Shown in pieces: positions 23,502 to 32,993 of a stretch of 64,000 bases of DNA. Each line of letters starts with the position of its first letter. Within the stretch, counting starts at the first letter, position 1. The DNA lies in NCBI RefSeq assembly GCF_013409345.1, contig NZ_JACCBB010000001.1, forward strand, positions 4,774,001-4,838,000, read 5' to 3'. The translations under genes and the position numbers were made by a program. The notes under the pieces are model-generated. The model saw only the letters and a program-made list of their open reading frames with translations, searched no databases and was not told where the DNA came from. The DNA comes from Kineococcus aurantiacus (GTDB lineage Bacteria; Actinomycetota; Actinomycetes; Actinomycetales; Kineococcaceae).

Positions 23502-26500
23502 ATGGCAACACCAGAACGCGGCCGCCTGCGCCGCGCGTCTCGAACCGGGCGGGGCAGCGCCGGGCGAGACAATCAGCTGAACGAGCAGCTGAGTGAGCAG
23601 CTGATGAACACTTCGGCCGCTGCCGCAGCCGACTTGAGCGTCGAATCGTCGCCATTTTCTGGATCGGCGTTCGAGAAGGAGACCGCGAGCTCGCCGCGTC
23701 GCGCTCCGTCGCGGGTGCTGTCCGCCGGTGTCGCGGCCACCGTCGCCGCGGGGGTGGCCGTGGCGTTCGCGCTGCCCGCTGCGGCGGCTCCGGCAGCTAC
23801 GCCCACGGCCACCGAGGCGGCCGGGAGCGCGGCGGCCAGTGCTGCCGCGGCCCTCCAGGCGGGACGACCGAAGCCAGTCAAGCCCACCAACGGCGACTAC
23901 GCAGGGTTGTCAGACGCAGCCAAGGCCGCGGCGGAGAAGACCGCGAAGGCCCAGCCCGCACCGGACGCGGAGCCCGGCGAGGACGTGGCCGCGCGGACGG
24001 CGAACTCGACGACCACGGTGGACCCGGCGACGGGGACGCGGACGACGCAGCTGTCGCCGCAGGCAGTGAACTTCCGCGATGACGCCGGGGCCTGGCAGCC
24101 GGTGGACAACACCCTCATCCCGGCTGACCAGAAGGCCGGGGGGCCGGCTGGTGGAGGAGCGGACACCGGGTGGGCGAACTCCGCCGCCGGGTACGACGCG
24201 ACGCTGCCGAAGGACCTGACTGCGCCGGTCACGCTGACCGACGGGGCCAACGCCGGGCAGTGGGTGTCCCTGCAACTGAACCCCGCCACCGCTCCCGCTG
24301 CGGCTCCGGCGGCCTCGAAGAGCGCCTCCTCGGCCACGGGCACGGCGCGTACCCTCGCCGCTGCCACCGTCGCCACGGCCGCGGGTGAGGCCCCCGACGT
24401 CGCACCGGTGGCGGGTGAGGTCGACGGGGCCACCGTCGCCTACGCCGACGTGCTGCCCGGAACCGACGTCGCGCTGCAGGCGCAGGGTTCGGGGGTGAAG
24501 GAGACCATCACCCTGGACTCCCCGAACGCCGCCGCCCTGGCTGCTGGGGCGCTGTCCTACACGGTCAAGACCGGACCCGGTCTGAAGCTGACCGAGGCAG
24601 ACGACACGGTCACGGTGACCAACGCCAAGGGCGCCACCGTCTTCACCCTGCCAGCGCCGTTCATGGACGACGCCAAGGGCGCGCACTCGGACAACATCGA
24701 TGTCACCCTCACCCCCGGCGCGGTCGGTGCTGACGGGGTGGGCCAGACGACGCTGACCGTCACCCCGGACGCCTCCTGGCTGAAGGCCGCGGACCGGGCC
24801 TGGCCGGTGGTCATCGACCCCACCATCCAGTACCCGGCCTCCATCCTGGGCTGCGGCATCTCCTCGAGTGCGGCCACGACCACCTCGTGCAGCAACGGCT
24901 CGCAGATCCCGCTGTCCTGGAACTCCTCGACCGGCGCGCAGCAGCGCGGTCTGCTGCGCTTCCCGACCCTGCTGGACGTCATCCCCGCCGACGCGCAGAT
25001 CGCCCAGGCCAAGCTGCGGGTCAAGACCGCCGCCGTCGCCGGGGGCGGCACCACCAGCGTCGACGCCAAGGAACTCACCGCCGGCTTCGCGGCTGGGGCG
25101 ACGTGGAACACCCGCGACGGCTCGACCGCCTGGGCCAGCGCCGGCGGGGACCGCGGTGCGGCCATCGCCCGCGCCTCCATCAACACCGCTACGGCAGGGG
25201 AGCTGTCCTTCGACGTCGCCGACGCCGTGCAGCGCTGGTCTGAGGGCACTACCGCCAACTACACCGGGTTCGAGCTGGAGAAGACCGCCGCCGCCTCTGG
25301 CGGCGCGCCGGTCAACCTCACCAAGCCCGACGACGCCAGCCTGCTGATTGAGTGGAACCCCCGCGGCGGGGACCGCAAGGCCAACGAGGTCATCACCGAG
25401 GACCTCTCGGATGCGACCAGCGTCAGCGTGAACCCGGCCACCGGCAACGCGATGGTCACCACGCAGCAGCTGAGCATCGCCGGGGTCGGGCTGGACCTGA
25501 ACCTGGCGCACACCTCCAATAGCCTCGGAACGGCCGCGCTGGGCACCAACGGCGCCCGCTGGCGCAACTCCTTGTCCGGGGTGTCGCTTCAGCCCTATAC
25601 CGGGTCGATGTTCTACACCGACGCCACCGGCGCGGCGTGGACCTACTACAAGGCCCTGGACGGCTCCTGGATCCGCCCGACCGGCCTGGACGCGGACCTG
25701 GTCGCCAACGCTGACGGGACGTTCACCCTCACCGAACGCCAGTCCAAGGTCGCGCAAAAGTTCCTCAACATCGGCACCAGCGCCGACCCCTCCTACGGGT
25801 TGTCCACGGTGACCGACCGCAACGGCAACACGATCACGTTCACCTACGACGCCTCGGCCCGGCTGCCGTACAACGACCGGCTGATCCTGCGCAAGGTCAC
25901 TGACACCCGCGGCCGGGACCTGACCCTGACGAACTTCGGGTACTGGGACTCCTGGGTCACCGACGTCACCAACCGCGAACCGTCCACCACCGTCGCGAAC
26001 AACCAGCTGGCCTCGGAGACCAACTCCGCTGGCGGGACGACGTCGTACGAGTACGACGCCTCCGACCGGGTCACCGCCATCGTGGTGCCCGAAGGACAGC
26101 GCACCGAGCTGACCTACGACTCCACCGGCCGGGTGCTGACGTTGAAGCGGATCGCCAACAACGGGCAGAACCCGACGTGGACGTTCGTCTACGGCACCTT
26201 CGACCGCGCCACCGGGCAGGCGCTGACCAAGACCACGGTCACCGACCCCAACGGCCACGCCAGTGAGTACACTTCCGACGGCCGTGGCCGCGTCGGCGCC
26301 CACACCAACGCTCTGGGCAAGAAGGTGCTAGACACCTTCACCGCCAACGACGACGGCGAGACCTCCACCGGCGCTACGCCCGGTGCCGCTGGCGGGACGA
26401 CGACTCAGAAGTCGGTGAACGAGTTCTCCGGCGGGACCGGGGCCGCAGCCTCGGCCGCCACCTGGAACCTCACTTCCTCGCGGTTGCCCACCGGTGCCGG

Positions 26501-28787
26501 AATCGCCAACACCTACGGCACCGGCGCCCGCCTGTACGACGTCACCAGCTCCACCGACGCCCGCGGCAACACCACCAACTACGCCTACGACAACGCCGGC
26601 AACCAGACCAGCGTCACCTCCGGCGGCGTGACCACCAAGAACCTGTACCAAGGCAACACCGACCCCGACTACGGCGGCACCGTCAACTGCGGCCCGACCG
26701 TGAACAACGCCGTGACCGCGACCAAGGCCGGGGTGCTGTGCGAGACCCGCGACGGCGCCTACGTCAAGGGCTCCACCGCCGCGGCCACCACTGCCCACCG
26801 CGTCGCCTACCGCTACAACGCCAAGGGTGAGCTGGTCACCCTGTTGCCGGGGACGCCGTCGGCGCAGCAGCAGCAAACCTTTGAGTACGACGACCTGTCC
26901 CGGCTGACCAGCACCACTGACGGGCGTGGGCAGACCACGTTTTACGGGTACGACTCCGCCGACCGCCTCACCTACACCCTGTACCAGGACGGGCGGGTCG
27001 TCTCGCATTACTTCGGTGACGAGTCCGGCAACGGCTGGCTGCGCGCGATCGATGAATACCCCGCCAACTCCAGCACGGCCGACCGGCACGTCGACTACGC
27101 CAAGGACGACCTCGGACGGCTGCGCGCCACCGTCGCCCCCGAAGCCACGACCAACCTCGACTACGACTCCGCCGGAAACCTGATCCAGTACGTCGACGCC
27201 GGCGGCACCGTCAATTACGGTTACAACGCTGCCGACCAGCTGACCAGCCTGGCCTTGCCCGGCGGGTCCTGCACCGGACAGACTCTCGCGTCCCCGGGCG
27301 CGGCGTCGACGAAGTGCGTCCTGTTCGGCCTCGACGACGACGGACGCCGCACCTCTACCCGCTACCCCGGCGGGCAGACTCTGGCCGCCACGTTGGACGA
27401 CTCCGGCCGCATCCAGCGGACCGTGGGCACCACCCGCACCAGCGGCGGGACCGCCACCACCCGCTTGGACCTGGCGTACACGTGGACCGACACCAACGCC
27501 CCGTCCCAGCCGAACAACCCAAACAAGGACACCTCCCTGGTGTCCTCAGTCACCGACGCGATCGCGGCGGCCAAGACCACCTACAGCCACGACGGGCTGG
27601 ACCGGCTCACCGCCGCCTCCACCGCCCCGACGGCCGGTGGAGCGGTCACCCGCTACGAAGGCTTCTGCTACGACGGCGCCGGCAACCGCACCAAGTACTT
27701 GAACAGCACCTCCACGACGTGCTCGAGCGGGACCGCGGCAGCGACGTTCACCTACAACGGCGGCAACGAGCTCACCGCCGCCACCGGCGTGACCCCCACC
27801 GGCGCCGCCCTGGCCGGGACCGGGTTCACCTATGACGGCAACGGCAACCAGACCAGCGCCAAGTCCCAGATCGGTCTGGCCACGGCCTACAACGCCCAGG
27901 AAGGTGCCAGCTCCTTCACCCCCGCTGGTGGGGCCGCGATCGCCCAGGCCTACGCCGCCGGCGACGGCGGCAACGGCGAACGGATCCGCTCAGGATCCGG
28001 CGCCGGCGCGACCTCCTTCGCCGTCTCCCCGCTGTCCCCGGCCCCGGCCTGGTCCACGACCGGCACCGGGCCCAGCGCCCAGTCCACCTGGACGGTCCGC
28101 GACCCCAGCGGCGGCCTCATCGCCGTGCGCATCGGAACGTCGGCGACCTCGGCGACGGAGTACTACCCTTTCACCGACAACGTCGGCTCGGTGCGGGCCA
28201 TGGTCAAGGCCGACGGCACCCTGGCCAACAGCTACAGCTACTCCGCCTACGGCACCACCCTGACCGCGAACGAGGCCACCGGCGCTAGCCAGCCCTACCG
28301 CTACGCCGGCGGCTACACCGACACCGCGACCGGCCTGATCAAGCTGGGTGTCCGGTACTACGACCCCGCTCAGGGCCGGTTCACCCAGCAAGATCCCACC
28401 GGACAGGACCCGTACGCATACCTGTACGCCGTTGGAGCTCCCGAGTCGTTCGCTGACCCGACGGGAGCCATTGTTCCGGCGGTTGCTGCTGGGCTACTCC
28501 TCGCAGCTCGAGCTGCGCCCGCGGTTGCTCGGGTCGCCCCCGCCGCAGGTAGGGCAGCTAAGGGCATCAAGAAGGCGTTCTCCTACCGTTCCGTGACTCG
28601 TCCCATGTCACCGTCGAAGGAGGTGGCAGAGCAGGGAGCGAGGCGGGAGGCTGCGAACGGTGGGCCGCGCTGCGTCTACCGGCCTCAAGATTGCGGCAAG
28701 GGAAAGCTGCCGCACGCTCACGTCGACTACTACAACAACAAGGGTGAGGTTCTTCAGACAAGCCACTACAATTACCCACTGAGGTGA
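23502..28787 (+). CDS. RHS-repeat polymorphic toxin 1
   Basis: 1761 residues from ATG 23502, with GAGGGGGGAA upstream. A signal-like segment lies at about residues 75-100 (VLSAGVAATVAAGVAVAFALPAAAAPA), followed by an Ala/Thr-rich linker, a beta-rich DNRLRE-type domain (AQQRGLLRFPTLLDVIPADAQIAQAKL), many YD repeats (for example TSYEYDASDRVTAIV, TTFYGYDSADRLTYTLY) and the RHS core (YYPFTDNVGSVRAMVKADG, GVRYYDPAQGRFTQQDPTG). The C-terminal 115 residues are the variable toxin: GPRCVYRPQDCGKGKLPHAHVDYYNN and GEVLQTSHYNYPLR, with an H-x-H pair. The toxin family was not recognised. The shell is near-identical to RHS 2 over long stretches. An immunity gene follows directly. Confidence 0.9.
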   Translation: MATPERGRLRRASRTGRGSAGRDNQLNEQLSEQLMNTSAAAAADLSVESSPFSGSAFEKETASSPRRAPSRVLSAGVAATVAAGVAVAFALPAAAAPAATPTATEAAGSAAASAAAALQAGRPKPVKPTNGDYAGLSDAAKAAAEKTAKAQPAPDAEPGEDVAARTANSTTTVDPATGTRTTQLSPQAVNFRDDAGAWQPVDNTLIPADQKAGGPAGGGADTGWANSAAGYDATLPKDLTAPVTLTDGANAGQWVSLQLNPATAPAAAPAASKSASSATGTARTLAAATVATAAGEAPDVAPVAGEVDGATVAYADVLPGTDVALQAQGSGVKETITLDSPNAAALAAGALSYTVKTGPGLKLTEADDTVTVTNAKGATVFTLPAPFMDDAKGAHSDNIDVTLTPGAVGADGVGQTTLTVTPDASWLKAADRAWPVVIDPTIQYPASILGCGISSSAATTTSCSNGSQIPLSWNSSTGAQQRGLLRFPTLLDVIPADAQIAQAKLRVKTAAVAGGGTTSVDAKELTAGFAAGATWNTRDGSTAWASAGGDRGAAIARASINTATAGELSFDVADAVQRWSEGTTANYTGFELEKTAAASGGAPVNLTKPDDASLLIEWNPRGGDRKANEVITEDLSDATSVSVNPATGNAMVTTQQLSIAGVGLDLNLAHTSNSLGTAALGTNGARWRNSLSGVSLQPYTGSMFYTDATGAAWTYYKALDGSWIRPTGLDADLVANADGTFTLTERQSKVAQKFLNIGTSADPSYGLSTVTDRNGNTITFTYDASARLPYNDRLILRKVTDTRGRDLTLTNFGYWDSWVTDVTNREPSTTVANNQLASETNSAGGTTSYEYDASDRVTAIVVPEGQRTELTYDSTGRVLTLKRIANNGQNPTWTFVYGTFDRATGQALTKTTVTDPNGHASEYTSDGRGRVGAHTNALGKKVLDTFTANDDGETSTGATPGAAGGTTTQKSVNEFSGGTGAAASAATWNLTSSRLPTGAGIANTYGTGARLYDVTSSTDARGNTTNYAYDNAGNQTSVTSGGVTTKNLYQGNTDPDYGGTVNCGPTVNNAVTATKAGVLCETRDGAYVKGSTAAATTAHRVAYRYNAKGELVTLLPGTPSAQQQQTFEYDDLSRLTSTTDGRGQTTFYGYDSADRLTYTLYQDGRVVSHYFGDESGNGWLRAIDEYPANSSTADRHVDYAKDDLGRLRATVAPEATTNLDYDSAGNLIQYVDAGGTVNYGYNAADQLTSLALPGGSCTGQTLASPGAASTKCVLFGLDDDGRRTSTRYPGGQTLAATLDDSGRIQRTVGTTRTSGGTATTRLDLAYTWTDTNAPSQPNNPNKDTSLVSSVTDAIAAAKTTYSHDGLDRLTAASTAPTAGGAVTRYEGFCYDGAGNRTKYLNSTSTTCSSGTAAATFTYNGGNELTAATGVTPTGAALAGTGFTYDGNGNQTSAKSQIGLATAYNAQEGASSFTPAGGAAIAQAYAAGDGGNGERIRSGSGAGATSFAVSPLSPAPAWSTTGTGPSAQSTWTVRDPSGGLIAVRIGTSATSATEYYPFTDNVGSVRAMVKADGTLANSYSYSAYGTTLTANEATGASQPYRYAGGYTDTATGLIKLGVRYYDPAQGRFTQQDPTGQDPYAYLYAVGAPESFADPTGAIVPAVAAGLLLAARAAPAVARVAPAAGRAAKGIKKAFSYRSVTRPMSPSKEVAEQGARREAANGGPRCVYRPQDCGKGKLPHAHVDYYNNKGEVLQTSHYNYPLR

Positions 28788-28795
28788 GAGCAGTC

Positions 28796-29134
28796 ATGGA
28801 GCCGCTAGTCAATGACCCGGACTTGAAGGCGCAGGTAGGTCAGGAGCTGCCCAGATTCCTGACCGTCGATGGGATCCGGCGCAAGCGGAACCGACCGCTC
28901 ACGCGCGAGGATGGTCGAAAGTTGGCGCGTCGGGGTGTCCGCAGCTTCCTGTTGTCCTTCGGGCCATGCGCGGAACTGACCATCGATCAGCTGGATTCGC
29001 TCCTGCTCGAAAAGAGAGAGGAGTTGGATAATCAAGAATTTCCGCTCCTCAGCGAGTCTGCCTTGCATATTTTCGGGCGGAGGCAAGGTAAGGAGGACAC
29101 TCGAATTATCGTGTTGTCTATCGCAGACACGTGA
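28796..29134 (+). CDS. Putative immunity protein for RHS 1
   Basis: 112 residues from ATG 28796, with GAGGTGAG 8 bp upstream; a GTG at 28784 overlapping the RHS stop as GTGA is an alternative start. It is small, soluble and charged (RFLTVDGIRRKRNRPLTREDGRKLARRGVRSFLLSF). GC content falls compared with the RHS shell, as expected for an exchangeable toxin/immunity cassette. No family was recognised; the role is inferred from position only. Confidence 0.6.
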   Translation: MEPLVNDPDLKAQVGQELPRFLTVDGIRRKRNRPLTREDGRKLARRGVRSFLLSFGPCAELTIDQLDSLLLEKREELDNQEFPLLSESALHIFGRRQGKEDTRIIVLSIADT

Positions 29135-29149
29135 TGTCTTCTGACTGAG

Positions 29150-29188
29150 AAGGGGAGGGTTCCTCGCTAGCGCGAGAGCCCTCCCCTT
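29150..29188 (+). terminator. Terminator after the RHS 1 operon
   Basis: Arms AAGGGGAGGG / CCCTCCCCTT, with an inner CTCGC...GCGAG stem, 16 bp after the immunity stop. Confidence 0.75.
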
Positions 29189-29201
29189 TGCGCGATCAGC
29201 G

Positions 29202-29552
29202 CTAACCAATAGGAGCCCAGATAGTTAGTTGGCCGTCAATTCTTCCAGCACAGTAACCATTTCGCGGGAAGTCGGTGGCGGCGGCGGTCAATTGCACCAC
29301 CGTCTGCTCCAGCGACGCCCGCTGCGGGGTGAGCTCCACCAACGGGTCGTCCAGGTCGACCCCGGCGTTCAGCAGGCGGCGGCATTCGGCGGTAGAGGCG
29401 TCGATGTGCTCACCGCAGGAGGCCTCGCACAGGCCCAGGCAGGAGAGCGCCGGCACCTGGGCGTACAGCTCCTCCAGCTGCTCGATGGCCGTCTCAAGCT
29501 CACGAGCGCCAGGGGTGGACAGGTGATGGACGGCGAAGACCCCACCTGGCCA
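29202..29552 (-). pseudogene. C-terminal fragment of a hypothetical protein
   Basis: The frame is open from a stop at 29553-29555 with no start before GTG 29456, yet the text upstream of that GTG (LSTPGARELETAIEQLEELYAQ) continues smoothly as coding sequence. The visible protein has Cys-rich SCLGLCEASCGEHIDASTAECRRLL and ends DFPRNGYCAGRIDGQLTIWAPIG. It is probably a truncated or frame-disrupted gene pushed against the CBASS locus. Confidence 0.4.
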
Positions 29553-29661
29553 TCAGCGCGTCCGGCTCCATCGCTATTGGCCATGCGAAGGGCCACCCTC
29601 CGGCCGGGCGGGGGTCATCTCTTGCTCGCAGTCGGCTGGCGATAGGCCGCAGGTCTGGTCG

Positions 29662-29695
29662 TCTACCGTGCATAAGATACGTTTTGCACGGTAGA
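29662..29695. promoter_or_regulatory. Palindromic operator over the probable CBASS promoter
   Basis: Perfect 11-bp arms TCTACCGTGCA / TGCACGGTAGA flank 12 bp that contain TAAGAT (29673-29678), a good -10 hexamer, 109 bp before the CD-NTase start. A repressor bound here would block the promoter. CBASS loci are known to be controlled by dimeric repressors such as CapW or CapH; no such gene is adjacent, so the regulator would be encoded elsewhere. Confidence 0.65.
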
Positions 29696-29786
29696 GGTGC
29701 TAGAGTCGGCCTCCCGTCGGGGGCAGATGATGGGCTGCCTTCGACCCGCCGCCCGTGCTCGACGAGGACCACGCAGGAGACGAACG

Positions 29787-30833
29787 ATGCCAGAGCTCAC
29801 CACCCAGTTCGAGAGCGCTCTGAGCAACATCGAACCGACGAAAGCAGACAAGAACAACGCCCCGAAGGCCCACAAGGCGGTCAGTGACGCCCTGCGCGCC
29901 GATGGCACCATCGCCGGCTGGGGTCTCACGCCGATCCTCATCGGCAGCTACGGCCGACAGGTCGGTATCCGCCGCATGAAGGACGTCGACGTCTTCTGCC
30001 GCCTCAAGGACCTGGATGAGGACGTCCTGCCGGGCACGGTGCTGGCAGCGTTCGAGACCGTCCTCCGGGCAGCGTTCCCGACCGTCGACGGGGTCGTGCG
30101 GGTGCACCGGCAGGCCCGCAGCCTGCAGGTGAGCTTCCCCGAGTACGACGGCTTGTACGTCGATGCCGTCCCCGCCCGCCCCTGGACCACATCTGAGGGG
30201 CTCAAGGCGTGGCAGCTACCCATGCGCGAGGAGAAGGACGACGAGCAGGGCTGGCAGGCCACCAACCCGGAGCGTCTGGGCGAGCTGACGACCGAACTGA
30301 ACGACGCCAACCACTTCGACAAGCACTACGTCCCCACGATCAAACTGCTGCGCCAGACCCGCCGCACTCTGCTCGGCAAGCGCAAGCCCGGCGGCCTCAC
30401 CGTCGAGATCGCCGCCCTGCACGCCTTCAACTCCGGACACGTCGACGGCCCGACCCCCGCCCACTTCTACGCCAGCGCCCTGCGACAGACCGGCAACATC
30501 CTGTTCAACGCCTTCAACCGCGGCCTGGGACTCGACGACCCCACCCTGCCCGGAGAGAAAATCTTGGTCCGCGGTTCCGATCAGGACAAGCAGGACCTGG
30601 CCACCGCGTTCCTCGACGCGGCCGCCCAGGCCGAGGCCGCCCTGACCAGTACCGACACCTGCCTGGCTGCGAAAACCTTCCGCGATCTGCTGGGCAAAGC
30701 TTTCGACGACGTCGGCGACACCGACTTCGTTTTCCCCCTGCCCGCGACCTGCAACCCCGACGGAACGACGAAGCGGTTTACCTCCGTCACCGCCGGAGAC
30801 CGGGTCGTTCCCTCCGACCGCCGCTTCGGGTGA
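29787..30833 (+). CDS. CBASS CD-NTase (cGAS/DncV-like cyclase)
   Basis: 348 residues from ATG 29787, with GGAGA 8 bp upstream. The nucleotidyltransferase signature is intact: GSYGRQVGIRRMKDVDVF with Gly53-Ser54 and Asp66/Asp68, and the third acid in LYVDAVPA (Asp126). The helical C-terminal domain (LNDANHFDKHYVPTIKLLRQTRR; VEIAALHAF) fits the SMODS/CD-NTase family. On phage infection such enzymes make cyclic di- or trinucleotides that switch on the effector. It ends in R-R-F-G; a C-terminal Gly is the kind of residue that Cap2 joins to targets in type II CBASS. It overlaps cap2 by GTGA. Clade and product cannot be read with certainty; nuclease-SAVED partners usually respond to cyclic trinucleotides. 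Confidence 0.92.
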   Translation: MPELTTQFESALSNIEPTKADKNNAPKAHKAVSDALRADGTIAGWGLTPILIGSYGRQVGIRRMKDVDVFCRLKDLDEDVLPGTVLAAFETVLRAAFPTVDGVVRVHRQARSLQVSFPEYDGLYVDAVPARPWTTSEGLKAWQLPMREEKDDEQGWQATNPERLGELTTELNDANHFDKHYVPTIKLLRQTRRTLLGKRKPGGLTVEIAALHAFNSGHVDGPTPAHFYASALRQTGNILFNAFNRGLGLDDPTLPGEKILVRGSDQDKQDLATAFLDAAAQAEAALTSTDTCLAAKTFRDLLGKAFDDVGDTDFVFPLPATCNPDGTTKRFTSVTAGDRVVPSDRRFG

Positions 30834-32437
30834 GCGCCCCCCACGCTGGCCCTCTCAATGAGGAGCACCAGCCACAGGTCACGCCCGAGGAATCCCTGCG
30901 CCTGACCCGAGCAGACGCCCGCGACGCCCTCGTCGACGTCCTGGCGCGGGCGGGGTTTCATCGCGACGACGACGTGGTCGACACCGGCGAGGGCTGGTAC
31001 GGGGTGCTGACCTTTCGTCCGATCGGCGCCGATCGGCCAGAACTGCGCACCCTCGTCACCGTCGCCATCCTCGAGGGCTTCCCGTTCACTCCACCCAAGG
31101 TCACTCCGGCTCTCCGAGTCTGGGGTGAGGAGGTGAGCGGACACACCTTCGGGGCGGACTACTACGACGCGGGTCGGGGTTGGCACCGCGACTCGGATCT
31201 GGCGATGTGTCTGTTTGACGACGCCGACCGCACGCGGTTGCGCTGGGCCACTACAGGTACCCTGCTGGAGCAGGCGAGAGCCTGGTTGGCCCAGGACGCT
31301 GCGGGATGGCCCGACGACGCCCCCGCCCTCGACCTGCACCGCTACCTTCCCGCCTCGGGGGAGCGCCGTGTCCTACTCTACGGCCCCCTGGAGGGCCTGG
31401 ACTTGGTGGTCCTGCGGGCCCAGGCCAAACGCAACGACGTCCTACACCTGCAGCACCGTGCCAGCCAGCAGCGCAGCGGGTCACGAACTCGTCGACACCG
31501 ATGGACCAGTACCGACGTCATGGTCGTACACGCGGGGGAGCTCACCGGCCCGGTGCGCACCTGGGACGACCTGTGCTCAGCGGTCGGCGTCGACCGAGCT
31601 GAGCACCTGAGCCGCGCCCGCAGGGTCGGCCTGACCCGGATTCTGATGACCTACACCCGACGAGGCGTCTCAGCAGCACTCGGGTTGGAGGTAAGCGAAG
31701 GACCAGACGGGAACTTGCTGCTGAAGGCGCTGCGCACCGCCCCTGACGACCTGGCCACCCGCCGGATCCGCGCCGGCACCGGAGCCGACAGACTGAGCGG
31801 GAAGAGGGTGACCGTGGTCGGAGTGGGAGCTATCGGATCGGTCGCTGCGGATCTACTGCACCGCAGCGGGGTCGGGCACCTTCACCTCATCGACGCCGAC
31901 ATCGTCTTGCCAGGCAACACCACTCGGCACCTGATCGGCGAGCAGGCCATCGGACAACGCAAGGTCCACGCTGTGGCTACCGCGCTACGGGCTGCGCGGC
32001 CGCACGGTGGCGCGGTGACCGTCGAGGACGGCGAAGTCGCGACAGCAAGCGCGGCACTGCGGGTCCTCACCACAGCGGACCTGGTCCTCGATGCCACCGC
32101 GGATTCTACCGCCACCGCCGTTCTGACTCTGGCCTCGAAAGCTGGAGCCGGTCACCTTGTGTCGGTGGCCGTCCTAGCCGATGGGTACGCCATCCGCGTC
32201 GACCGGCACCCGCTGCCCGCGGGGACCGAGGTGCTACCTGCGCCGGACCTTCCTCCATTAGCTCCTGCTGTCTACGAAGCTGGATGCGGAAGCCCGGTCA
32301 GCACGACACCCCCCGCCGCAGTCTGGGAAGCAGCAGCCATGGCCACCCGTCACGGCCTCGCCGTCCTGCTGAACGCCACGACCACCAGCGCCGGCGAACA
32401 ACGCCAGCTTCACCTCGCCGGGGCAGCTGATGCCTGA
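30830..32437 (+). CDS. cap2: Cap2: E2-E1 fusion conjugating enzyme of type II CBASS
   Basis: 535 residues from GTG 30830, overlapping the CD-NTase stop by four bases. The N-terminal E2-like domain (about 25-165) has GFPFTPPKV and the candidate catalytic Cys127 in DSDLAMCLFDD. A linker/adenylation-associated part follows, then the ThiF/E1 domain: VTVVGVGAIGS (G331-x-G-x-x-G336), HLIDADIV (Asp355) and NTTRH (Arg366), with the likely E1 catalytic Cys486 in YEAGCGSPVS. Cap2 proteins ligate the C-terminus of the CD-NTase to cellular targets and thereby raise cyclase activity. All expected catalytic residues are present. The stop overlaps cap3 by 8 bp. Confidence 0.9.
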   Translation: MSAPHAGPLNEEHQPQVTPEESLRLTRADARDALVDVLARAGFHRDDDVVDTGEGWYGVLTFRPIGADRPELRTLVTVAILEGFPFTPPKVTPALRVWGEEVSGHTFGADYYDAGRGWHRDSDLAMCLFDDADRTRLRWATTGTLLEQARAWLAQDAAGWPDDAPALDLHRYLPASGERRVLLYGPLEGLDLVVLRAQAKRNDVLHLQHRASQQRSGSRTRRHRWTSTDVMVVHAGELTGPVRTWDDLCSAVGVDRAEHLSRARRVGLTRILMTYTRRGVSAALGLEVSEGPDGNLLLKALRTAPDDLATRRIRAGTGADRLSGKRVTVVGVGAIGSVAADLLHRSGVGHLHLIDADIVLPGNTTRHLIGEQAIGQRKVHAVATALRAARPHGGAVTVEDGEVATASAALRVLTTADLVLDATADSTATAVLTLASKAGAGHLVSVAVLADGYAIRVDRHPLPAGTEVLPAPDLPPLAPAVYEAGCGSPVSTTPPAAVWEAAAMATRHGLAVLLNATTTSAGEQRQLHLAGAADA

Positions 32438-32993
32438 CTCCCGCTTTGGCATCCTTATCACCCGCACCGCACTGCACGAGGCGGCCACGGCAGGAGCTGC
32501 CGCACTCCCGATGGAGACCGGCGGCATCCTGCTCGGCTTCCGCACTCCTGATCTGGTCGTCGTGACCCGCACCGTGACTGTGCCTGACCCGCGCAGCAAC
32601 AGCCGCAGCTATCTCCGCCGCCGCGAACCGGCCCAGGCCCTGCTGAACGCCGCCCCCATGCCGGCGCAGGATCTGCAGGTGGTGGGCTACGTCGGAGAGT
32701 GGCACACCCACCCCGCTGATTCCCCTCCGAGCCGGACTGACATCCAAGCGCTAGGTGATACCGCACGGCTGCTGGACGCACCCGCCGCGCTGATCGTCTT
32801 GACCTACACCCAGGCTGGGCACCTCGCCAACGTTCACGGCCTCATTGCCCTGCGCGACCCCTGGCCTATCCGCGTGATCAGCCCGGTCACGGTCAACGCC
32901 GTGACCCCCACCGTCACCGATGACAGCACCACCACCCTGGAAGCGGAAGCCGCCCACACTCTGCGGGCCGGAAAGGGAGCAGATCGACCATGA
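32430..32993 (+). CDS. cap3: Cap3: JAB/JAMM isopeptidase of type II CBASS
   Basis: 187 residues from ATG 32430. The metalloprotease motif is complete: Glu29 in METGGILLGFR and the zinc ligands in GEWHTHPADSPPSRTD (His92, His94, Asp104, with Ser101). Cap3 enzymes remove the CD-NTase from Cap2-made conjugates and so restrain the system. It overlaps cap2 at the start and the 19-codon ORF at the end (ATGA at 32990-32993), consistent with a single tightly coupled transcript. Confidence 0.92.
   Translation: MPDSRFGILITRTALHEAATAGAAALPMETGGILLGFRTPDLVVVTRTVTVPDPRSNSRSYLRRREPAQALLNAAPMPAQDLQVVGYVGEWHTHPADSPPSRTDIQALGDTARLLDAPAALIVLTYTQAGHLANVHGLIALRDPWPIRVISPVTVNAVTPTVTDDSTTTLEAEAAHTLRAGKGADRP

Noticed and set aside
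23910-26303. Long minus-strand open frame opposite RHS 1, and a similar one opposite RHS 2 (58473-60887)
   Set aside because: Antisense shadows: low-complexity Gly/Arg/Val text, and both mirror well-identified RHS frames.
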